Shown here: in pieces, positions 35,767 through 42,236 of the stretch | Layout of the letters: the number at the start of each line of letters is the position of its first letter | How positions within the stretch are numbered: position 1 is the first letter of the stretch | DNA from: Pseudomonas tolaasii NCPPB 2192 | GTDB taxonomy: Bacteria > Pseudomonadota > Gammaproteobacteria > Pseudomonadales > Pseudomonadaceae | DNA length: 64,000 nt | Assembly (NCBI RefSeq): GCF_002813445.1 | Contig: NZ_PHHD01000001.1 | Span: 3,782,001 to 3,846,000, forward strand | Direction: 5' to 3' | Translations under genes and position numbers: made by a program | Notes under the pieces: model-generated | The model's input: the letters and a program-made list of their open reading frames with translations, nothing else | The model's database searches: none | What the model was told of the DNA's origin: nothing

Positions 35767-35842
<76 letters not shown>

Positions 35843-35920
35843 ATTTACAGGTTCAAGGTCTGGCCACACCGGCTTTGAATCGATCAGTTCTCAGCGCTGA
35901 TCAGTTGTACAGAAGGTTTT

Positions 35921-35996
35921 GTCCCCTTCGTCTAGTGGCCTAGGACACCGCCCTTTCACGGCGGTAACAGGGGTTCGAGTCCCCTAGGGGACGCCA
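35921..35996 (+). tRNA. tRNA-Glu (TTC)
   Basis: This is a 76-base cloverleaf with encoded CCA. The anticodon stem-loop CCGCC-CTTTCAC-GGCGG gives TTC. It lies 78 bases after tRNA-Ala in the same transcript. Confidence 0.97.
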
Positions 35997-36046
35997 GTTT
36001 CAACAAGCAGCTCGAAAGGTCTGCTGCGTCGCGAGACGAAAAATCC

Positions 36047-36122
<76 letters not shown>

Positions 36123-36201
36123 ATTTACAGGTTCAAGGTCTGGCCACACCGTCCTTGAATCGATCAGTTCTCAGCGCTGATCAGTTGTATAGAAGGTTTG
36201 T

Positions 36202-36277
36202 GTCCCCTTCGTCTAGTGGCCTAGGACACCGCCCTTTCACGGCGGTAACAGGGGTTCGAGTCCCCTAGGGGACGCCA
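36202..36277 (+). tRNA. tRNA-Glu (TTC), second copy
   Basis: It is identical to the copy at 35921, displaced by 281 bases. It ends seven bases before a terminator hairpin, so it is the last gene of the operon. Confidence 0.97.
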
Positions 36278-36283
36278 CGATTA

Positions 36284-36331
36284 CCCGCTCTGCGGGATTT
36301 TTAAGGGTCATTCAATTATTGAATGGCCCTT
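36284..36331 (+). terminator. Terminator hairpins after the tRNA operon
   Basis: A short hairpin CCCGC-TCT-GCGGG with an ATTTTT tail (36284-36302) is followed at once by a second stem with 13-base arms starting AAGGGTCATTCAA (36303-36331), ending in TTTGTTTG. Both point in the direction of the tRNA transcript. Confidence 0.8.
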
Positions 36332-36370
36332 TTGTTTGTCTGGCGTTTGGGTTTTTGCCCCCGAAGCACC

Positions 36371-36931
36371 TCAAGGCATTCTTCTAACCACGTCGGCAGT
36401 GCGCAAGGATTTGTTGATGCGTGCCAGCTCCTGCGCAGGACTGACTTGCGGACCCTGGTTCTGCGCATTGACCAGTGCCACATTCCACAACTCCACGCGG
36501 ATGCCCGGCAGGCGTGAAAGCGCCCGTAAACAGGCCTGATCCTGTGGGTCATTCGGGTGATAGATGTTGGCGGTTTCGATCACCAGCGTCGTGTTCGGAA
36601 AGCGAACCTGAATTTCTTCCATGTATTGTTTGAACAGTACGCAGCATTGGCGGCAGGGTGAGTTGTTGATACTGATCACAATCTCCTGATAGCCCGCATC
36701 GAAGACCCACTCATTGGCGCGCAAGGCCTGCAGGAAGTTGGCTTCGGCGTGTCCGTCACTGTCATTGAAGAATTTGCCGAACGGTTGATTGCCAACACCT
36801 TCGGCTTCAATCTTCGCTATCAGCACCGTGCGAAAGCCGCTGATGAAGTTGGCCGTGTATTCATTATCAAAGATGTAAGGCGCCTCGCCGGCTACCCATG
36901 AGCAGTTCTCGTTTTGCTGCGTCCAGGCCAT
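36371..36931 (-). CDS. Free-standing deaminase-fold protein (HAE / PCxxC)
   Basis: This 186-residue protein carries the two zinc motifs of the cytidine deaminase superfamily: His61-Ala62-Glu63 (DGHAEANFLQAL) and Pro92-Cys93-x-x-Cys96 (NSPCRQCC), about 30 residues apart with a strand between (EIVISINN). The spacing and the extra Cys97 fit the bacterial toxin-like and nucleic-acid deaminase branches as well as small-molecule deaminases. The substrate cannot be told. There is no signal peptide, membrane helix or toxin delivery domain, and no obvious immunity gene beside it. It lies between the tRNA operon and a divergent TetR gene. Confidence 0.7.
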   Translation of the reverse strand: MAWTQQNENCSWVAGEAPYIFDNEYTANFISGFRTVLIAKIEAEGVGNQPFGKFFNDSDGHAEANFLQALRANEWVFDAGYQEIVISINNSPCRQCCVLFKQYMEEIQVRFPNTTLVIETANIYHPNDPQDQACLRALSRLPGIRVELWNVALVNAQNQGPQVSPAQELARINKSLRTADVVRRMP

Positions 36932-37046
36932 GGTGTTCTCCGCGCAGTCGTGCAGTCATTGCATCGAAAACGGTTGATGCGCGGTTTTTATTCCATTTGT
37001 TTTCAATGGCCGTCCCGGACGGGTGGTCGCATCAATGGCTTGCCAA

Positions 37047-37067
37047 ATATTATTATGATAATAATAT
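37047..37067. promoter_or_regulatory. Operator-like perfect palindrome before tetR
   Basis: Ten-base arms ATATTATTAT and ATAATAATAT surround a single G, 27 bases before the TetR gene. The very AT-rich site in GC-rich DNA probably overlaps the promoter and serves for autoregulation. Confidence 0.7.
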
Positions 37068-37093
37068 CTAGCCCATGAAAAACGGAGGCTGTG

Positions 37094-37633
37094 ATGAGTG
37101 ATAAAAAAGCGCAAACCCGCGAGCGCATTCTGCAGGCAGCCAGCTCTGCCTTGATCCAGCGTGGCCCGGTCGAGCCAAGTGTCGGCGAAGTCATGGGTGC
37201 CGCAGGCCTCACGGTCGGCGGCTTTTACGCACACTTTGAAAGCAAGGACGCGTTGATGCTGGAGGCCTTCACCCAGCTTTTGGCTCGGCGCCGCGCGTCG
37301 ATTGACGACATGGATGCGCAGCTTACCGGCGAAGAGCGCAGAAGCCTGGTGGCGGCGTTTTACCTGTCACGCAAGCATCGCGACTCCACCGCCCAGGCCT
37401 GCCCGATTCCGGCGACTGTCGGCGAGATGAGCCGCCTGCCGGAGGTGTTTCGCGAGGCGCTGAATGAGCATGTCGAACTGATGGCCGCGCAATTGGCCGC
37501 CAGCCCCGAAGACACCGACAAAGCCCTGGCAGACATGGCGCTGATGATCGGTGGCCTGGCCCTGGCGCGTGCACTCGGCCCGGGCGAGTTGTCGGACCGC
37601 GTATTGCGTGCAGCCAAATCGGCGGTGCGCTGA
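37094..37633 (+). CDS. TetR-family transcriptional regulator
   Basis: About 179 residues. ATG 37094 is favoured over GTG 37091 because ACGGAGG is then correctly spaced. The helix-turn-helix is QTRERILQAASSALIQRGPVEPSVGEVMGAAGLTVGGFYAHFESKDALM, with the GFYAHF-K signature. The C-terminal half resembles a small group with a conserved Cys (STAQACPIPATVGEMSRLP). It starts an apparent operon with an alpha/beta hydrolase and probably also represses the divergent gene. Confidence 0.9.
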   Translation: MSDKKAQTRERILQAASSALIQRGPVEPSVGEVMGAAGLTVGGFYAHFESKDALMLEAFTQLLARRRASIDDMDAQLTGEERRSLVAAFYLSRKHRDSTAQACPIPATVGEMSRLPEVFREALNEHVELMAAQLAASPEDTDKALADMALMIGGLALARALGPGELSDRVLRAAKSAVR

Positions 37634-37648
37634 ACAGGGAGACTCAAG

Positions 37649-38482
37649 ATGGACGCCTTGACCTGGATCCGCGGCTTCAATGGCACCGTCGGCCGCCTCG
37701 CGCCGCGGACGGTTGCCAACAAATTGCGCCGCACCTTCATGACGCCTCGCCACCTGCCGCCGAGGGATTGGGAGTTGCCGCTGCTGGCGCAATCGGAGCG
37801 CATCACCCTGCGCTTTGGCTTGTCGGCGTTGCGCTGGGGCCAGGGGCCCGCGGTTTTATTGATGCACGGTTGGGAAGGGCGCCCCACGCAATTCGCCAGC
37901 CTGATCACTGCATTGGTGGACAACGGCTATTCGGTGATTGCCCTGGACGGCCCGGCCCATGGCCGTTCGCCGGGCCGTGAAGCGCATGTGTTGCTGTTTG
38001 CACGCGCCATGCTGGAGGCGGCCAATGAGTTGCCGCCGCTGCACGCGGTCATCGGCCACTCGATGGGCGGCGCCAGTGCGATGCTGGCGGTGCAGCTGGG
38101 GCTGCGCACCGAGACGCTGGTCAGCATTGCCGCACCGTCGCGCTTCCTCGATGTGCTGCGCGGTTTCACGCGCATGGTGGGTTTGCCACCGCGCGCGCGC
38201 TCAGCGTTCATTCAGGAGGTCGAACTGACTTTTGGCATGCCGCTCAAGCATTTGGATGTGGCGCACTACCAGATGAATATTCCGGGTCTGATCGTGCACG
38301 CCGAGGACGATACCTTCGTGCCGGTCAAGGCGGCGCAAGCCATTCACGAGGCCTGGTTCGACAGCCGCCTGCTGCGCCTGGAGCAGGGTGGACACCAAAA
38401 GGTACTGGCCGATCCCCGCGTGATAGAAGGGGTGCTGACGCTGCTCGCAGGCCGTCGCTTACAAGCGCGACAGACCGCCTGA
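37649..38482 (+). CDS. Alpha/beta hydrolase
   Basis: This 277-residue hydrolase has the nucleophile elbow GHSMGG, an acid motif HAEDDTFVP and a His motif EQGGHQKVL, giving a complete Ser-Asp-His triad. The HGWEGRPTQF motif provides the oxyanion hole. It starts 15 bases after the TetR stop, so the two are probably co-transcribed and the regulator may respond to its substrate. Substrate unknown. Confidence 0.9.
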   Translation: MDALTWIRGFNGTVGRLAPRTVANKLRRTFMTPRHLPPRDWELPLLAQSERITLRFGLSALRWGQGPAVLLMHGWEGRPTQFASLITALVDNGYSVIALDGPAHGRSPGREAHVLLFARAMLEAANELPPLHAVIGHSMGGASAMLAVQLGLRTETLVSIAAPSRFLDVLRGFTRMVGLPPRARSAFIQEVELTFGMPLKHLDVAHYQMNIPGLIVHAEDDTFVPVKAAQAIHEAWFDSRLLRLEQGGHQKVLADPRVIEGVLTLLAGRRLQARQTA

Positions 38483-38520
38483 TACACTGCCTTGCCGACA
38501 TCAATCGACAGGAGCAAGGC

Positions 38521-38955
38521 ATGGGCTGGGATTTGGCAACGCCGTTTATCATCGACCTGCAGGTCGCCGCTGAAGACATCGACGGCCTGGGCCACGCCAA
38601 TAACGCGGTGTACGTGTCTTGGCTGGAGCGTTGCGCCTGGCGCCATTCCCAGCGTCTGGGGCTGGACCTCACCGAATACCGCAGGCTCGACCGCGCCATG
38701 GCGGTGGTGCGCCACGAGATCGACTACCTGGCCGCCGGTTATGAGGGCGATGAGCTGCAACTGGCCACCTGGATCGTCGACTGGGACCAACGCCTGAAAA
38801 TGACCCGGCGCTTCCAGCTGGTCCGCCCGCGCGATGGCGCGACCTTGCTGCGCGCGCAAACCACCTTTGTCTGTATCGAACTCTCCAGCGGTAAGCCCAA
38901 GCGCATGCCGGCCGAGTTTCTTGACGGTTACGGCCCTGCCCTGACAGGGGGTTAA
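38521..38955 (+). CDS. Acyl-CoA thioesterase, hotdog fold (4HBT/YbgC-like)
   Basis: This 144-residue protein has the 4-hydroxybenzoyl-CoA thioesterase pattern: a catalytic Asp region DIDGLGHANNAVYVSWLERCAWRHS, then MAVVRHEIDYLAAGYEGDELQL. It should hydrolyse short or aromatic acyl-CoA. It lies 38 bases after the hydrolase and may be the third gene of the TetR-led operon. Confidence 0.87.
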   Translation: MGWDLATPFIIDLQVAAEDIDGLGHANNAVYVSWLERCAWRHSQRLGLDLTEYRRLDRAMAVVRHEIDYLAAGYEGDELQLATWIVDWDQRLKMTRRFQLVRPRDGATLLRAQTTFVCIELSSGKPKRMPAEFLDGYGPALTGG

Positions 38956-39010
38956 CGGTTGTTGCAGGAAACCCAGTAAACTGCGCCACGATTTTTGTTG
39001 AGTGTTTTCC

Positions 39011-39976
39011 ATGCAAATTGCTTTGGCGCCCATGGAGGGGTTGGTCGACAACATCCTGCGGGATGTGTTGACCCGCGTGGGCGGTATTGACTGGTGCGTG
39101 ACCGAGTTCATTCGCGTCAACGACCGCCTGCTGACCCCTGCCTATTTCCACAAGCTCGCCCCGGAACTGCTGCACGGTGCCCACACGGCGGCGGGCGTGC
39201 CGTTGCGTGTGCAGTTGCTGGGTTCGGACCCGGTGTGCCTGGCGGAAAACGCCGCATTGGCTTGTGAACTGGGCTCCGAGGTGATCGACCTCAACTTCGG
39301 CTGCCCGGCCAAAACCGTCAACAAGTCCCGTGGTGGCGCGGTCCTGCTCAAGGAGCCGGAGTTGCTCAACCAAATCGTCGAGCACGTGCGGCGTGCCGTT
39401 CCGGCGCATATCCCGGTCACGGCCAAGATGCGCCTGGGCTTCGACAGCCCGGACGGCGCGCTGGTGTGCGCCACGGCCCTGGCCGAAGGCGGTGCGGCAC
39501 ACATTGTGGTGCATGCGCGGACTAAAGCCGATGGCTACAAGCCGCCTGCTCACTGGGAGTGGATCCCGCGTGTGCAAGATGTGGTCAAGGTGCCTGTATT
39601 CGCCAATGGCGACATCTGGAGCGTCGAGGACTGGAAGCGTTGCCGTGAAGTCAGTGGCGCCGAAGACATCATGCTCGGCCGCGGCCTGGTAGCGCGCCCC
39701 GACCTGGCGCGGCAGATTGTGGCGGCAAAGGCCGGTGAAGACGTGGTGGAGATGACCTGGGCGCAGATGCAGCCGATGCTCCAGGAATTCTGGACCCAGT
39801 CGGTGGCGCAATTGACGGAGCGCCAGGCGCCTGGTCGCCTTAAGCAATGGCTGGCAATGCTGACGCGCAATTATCCGGAGGCGGTCGAGCTGTTCACGGC
39901 GTTGCGCCGCGAGACTGATCTGGAGCAGGTCAGCCGTTTGTTGGGGATGAGCCATCCGGTCGCCCTGGCGCAATAG
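39011..39976 (+). CDS. dusC: tRNA-dihydrouridine(16) synthase
   Basis: About 321 residues from ATG 39011 (MQIALAPMEGLVDNILRDVLTRVGG). The FMN-barrel motifs are present: NFGCPAKTVNKSRGG with the catalytic Cys, then VTAKMRLGFDS and VHARTKADGYKPPAHWEWI. The sequence pattern (CVTEFIRVNDRLLT) matches the DusC branch, which reduces U16 in tRNA. A terminator follows directly. Confidence 0.93.
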   Translation: MQIALAPMEGLVDNILRDVLTRVGGIDWCVTEFIRVNDRLLTPAYFHKLAPELLHGAHTAAGVPLRVQLLGSDPVCLAENAALACELGSEVIDLNFGCPAKTVNKSRGGAVLLKEPELLNQIVEHVRRAVPAHIPVTAKMRLGFDSPDGALVCATALAEGGAAHIVVHARTKADGYKPPAHWEWIPRVQDVVKVPVFANGDIWSVEDWKRCREVSGAEDIMLGRGLVARPDLARQIVAAKAGEDVVEMTWAQMQPMLQEFWTQSVAQLTERQAPGRLKQWLAMLTRNYPEAVELFTALRRETDLEQVSRLLGMSHPVALAQ

Positions 39977-39999
39977 ATCCATAAAAACTCGCTGTACCC

Positions 40000-40022
40000 A
40001 AGGCGCCGCAGGCGCCTTTTTT
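40000..40022 (+). terminator. Rho-independent terminator of dusC
   Basis: Arms AAGGCGCC and GGCGCCTT with loop GCA run into a T-stretch ending at 40022. It isolates dusC from the hrp-box unit that follows. Confidence 0.93.
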
Positions 40023-40211
40023 GTGCGCGCTAACATAATTGGCCGGTGGCGCTGCCGTGCAATGATTTCCGTAAGTTGCTTAGTTGGCGGTTTATTAACG
40101 TGTATTTCAGATTTCTGGATGACCGGTAGCGCGCGCAGGGGCTTTTGCCGAGAAGTACACGGGAAAAGTCCCGGGTTTTATTTTGGTTTCCTTATATGAA
40201 GCGTGATAACG

Positions 40212-40239
40212 GGAACCAGGCGTTGGAAAACTCCACGAA
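40212..40239 (+). promoter_or_regulatory. hrp box (HrpL sigma-factor promoter)
   Basis: GGAACC at 40212-40217, fifteen bases, then CCACGAA at 40233-40239. This matches the HrpL consensus GGAACC-N15/16-CCACNNA at every fixed position. It is on the same strand as, and about 100 bases upstream of, the next gene, within a gap that holds no other gene. Expression is expected to need HrpL. Confidence 0.85.
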
Positions 40240-40338
40240 TTCAGGGACTGGAAGCGACGACGAATGCTTTCACGTTATCAACGTTACGCTTTGCCGGTTT
40301 GTGTTTGGGCCGGAACTTACTGAATAAGGAACTTGCTG

Positions 40339-41199
40339 ATGTCTCTTTCGATAAATACGCCCGTGTTCACAAGAATTGATAACGCACCTATTGATCACTC
40401 ACCCAAAACGCCCGAAACCATTAGCCCGCCTTCAATAGCGGGTAAGCCTGCCCAGAATCTGTTCAGTACTGCAAAAGGCGATGTGACGGTTGACTCGGCG
40501 ACCCTGAACAAACTGTTTGACATGATGGAACTGGTGTTCAAAGCGCTGCGGGAAATGTTCGCCGGCAAACAAGCGAAGTCCAGTGTATTGCCGGACAAGG
40601 TCGATGTACCGGAGGTGAACCTGGAAGCGGCCACGCATTCCTCGACTTCGAAAACAGACGAGTTACCGTTAATGACGCGCAACGCGCTGAAGCAACTGTC
40701 AACGCCTGTTTTGGCGCCTGAGCTTAAGCCGGAAATGGCCGACACCCCTGATCCCGACACAGGCCATCTGCCGAAAGCGATACTCAACACGCTCAAGCAC
40801 CAGACAGCCCCGATATTGCCTCCGGTTTCGAAACCGGAGGTCACCGTGACCAATGATGCCAACGCGAATGTGCACGTGAGTGTGAACATTGACCACTGTC
40901 ACTGCCCGGACACGAATCGCCCACTGAGGCCTGGGCGGAACCCGGCAACCATACCGCAGCTGCTGGTTTCGACGCCTGTACCGGAGGAGGGCGGCAAATT
41001 GGAAGTGACACCACGCCTCGTGCCGGAAATGAACCCGCATACCGATCAAGAACTAAAGGTGGACCCTCAACTTGAGGTCCCCCACAACCATCCGCCTCAA
41101 GAAGAGAAACTTGATATAGCGAGCCCGGGGTCTGATGCACATTCATTCGGTCCCCGTCACGGACGCTTTAATATGCGATCCGGTTTTGGCGCTCGATAA
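40339..41199 (+). CDS. Candidate type III secreted protein of unknown family
   Basis: About 286 residues from ATG 40339, which has AAGGA upstream; the frame also opens at TTG 40333. I recognise no family. The N-terminus (MSLSINTPVFTR) has aliphatic residues early, none acidic in the first 12, and a Ser/Thr/Pro-rich stretch after, as in secreted effectors of P. syringae. An amphipathic helix (LNKLFDMMELVFKALREMF, about residues 57-75) recalls harpin-type helices. The rest is Pro-rich and probably disordered, with a Cys/His cluster (DHCHCPD). It is the first gene after a perfect hrp box, so it is an effector, harpin-like helper or chaperone-related protein. That role is inferred. Confidence 0.7.
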   Translation: MSLSINTPVFTRIDNAPIDHSPKTPETISPPSIAGKPAQNLFSTAKGDVTVDSATLNKLFDMMELVFKALREMFAGKQAKSSVLPDKVDVPEVNLEAATHSSTSKTDELPLMTRNALKQLSTPVLAPELKPEMADTPDPDTGHLPKAILNTLKHQTAPILPPVSKPEVTVTNDANANVHVSVNIDHCHCPDTNRPLRPGRNPATIPQLLVSTPVPEEGGKLEVTPRLVPEMNPHTDQELKVDPQLEVPHNHPPQEEKLDIASPGSDAHSFGPRHGRFNMRSGFGAR

Positions 41200-41229
41200 T
41201 TTGAGACTTGTTTAAACTGTTGATTAAAC

Positions 41230-41265
41230 CAATTACTTCTCTGGATTAATTCGGGGAAGTAATTG
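41230..41265. promoter_or_regulatory. Hairpin between the two hrp-controlled genes
   Basis: Ten-base arms CAATTACTTC and GAAGTAATTG close a 16-base loop. The 3' arm ends one base before the AAGGAG site (41267-41272) of the next gene. It may modulate translation or 3' processing between the two genes. There is no T-run, so it is not a terminator. Confidence 0.5.
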
Positions 41266-41280
41266 CAAGGAGACGCCTGT

Positions 41281-42204
41281 ATGCGCTGTTGCTCCATGAC
41301 TAATGGCAGGGGTTGGGTGCGGCCACCCCTGGGAATTTCCAAGCCTGCCAGGGAGGCGGAATATAAACCGCAACGTAACGACTCAATCCGGGATATTCAT
41401 TATTCGCCCACACTTGAGCGGGCCAAAAGTGATGTGAAGGGTTACTCGGCAAGAAACGGTGTTGTTGGCGCCATCTCCAAATTGGGATCGCTGCTTGCAA
41501 CCCTGTTCAATCGTTTTGCCAGTGCGTTAACGGGGGGCGAGTTCAGGGAGACTGTAAAAACGTTCCCAGAGCCTGAGTTACAACCGTCCAACCCTCCCGC
41601 AGGGTTTATACCGGGCCTCTCAATGAAGCGGCATGGTGCGAAGGCGAACGATATCTGGGGCGGTTTTCGTCAAGGGTCTGCAGGCAACTGTGTAACGGTA
41701 TCGGCGATCAAGGCGGCCATGCACCGTTTCGGGCAGAGCCCGACGGATATCTACAAGGAGGTCACAAAAATTGCCGGGGGTTACCGAGTCGTCATGCGCG
41801 ACGATTTTATGCTCACGCTGACGGAGCAGGAATTAATGCAGGGTGTACGTGGAGCACAGTTTGTCGGGGTTGACGCAGGGATGCTCAAGGATGCGCATTT
41901 TCTTTACGCCGCCAGTGCCAAGCGCGCGCAAATGGAAAACAACGACGGGACGGCTGAATGCTGTTTTGCCGCCGCCAGGAACAGTCTGAACGATAAGGAA
42001 GATGAGTGGGGGCCTGGGGAAGGCTTGAAGCGACTGGGCCTGAGCGAGCACATGCGCACCGTGAGTGCGCAGGACCTCGCCCGTGGCCAACTGGGTATTT
42101 GCAATCGCAGAGGCCATTCGGTTGCGGTTATCAATGGGCGCGAAGAGCTGTGGGGCCGTCGAGGCGGGGTGCCTTTTCACGGTGACGCGATCGCCTTGCT
42201 CTGA
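41281..42204 (+). CDS. Candidate type III effector with calpain/papain-like Cys-His signature
   Basis: About 307 residues from ATG 41281, with AAGGAG eight bases upstream. A TTG start at 41263 lies before that site. The N-terminal 130 residues look flexible. The catalytic-looking motif FRQGSAGNC (Cys137) is close to the calpain RQG-LGDCW pattern. A later RRGHSVAVINGREELWG gives His279 followed by Asn285, consistent with a Cys-His-Asn/Asp protease or transglutaminase-like site. It lies 81 bases after the previous gene and probably shares the hrp-box transcript. Family, target and activity are unknown. A catalytic role is inferred from motifs only. Confidence 0.7.
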   Translation: MRCCSMTNGRGWVRPPLGISKPAREAEYKPQRNDSIRDIHYSPTLERAKSDVKGYSARNGVVGAISKLGSLLATLFNRFASALTGGEFRETVKTFPEPELQPSNPPAGFIPGLSMKRHGAKANDIWGGFRQGSAGNCVTVSAIKAAMHRFGQSPTDIYKEVTKIAGGYRVVMRDDFMLTLTEQELMQGVRGAQFVGVDAGMLKDAHFLYAASAKRAQMENNDGTAECCFAAARNSLNDKEDEWGPGEGLKRLGLSEHMRTVSAQDLARGQLGICNRRGHSVAVINGREELWGRRGGVPFHGDAIALL

Positions 42205-42236
42205 CGGACTCAGCTTCCCATCGAAGTCTGTTTGAG

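Noticed and set aside
41263..41280. TTG start six codons upstream for the second hrp-controlled gene
   Set aside because: It lies before the AAGGAG site, which is correctly spaced for ATG 41281.
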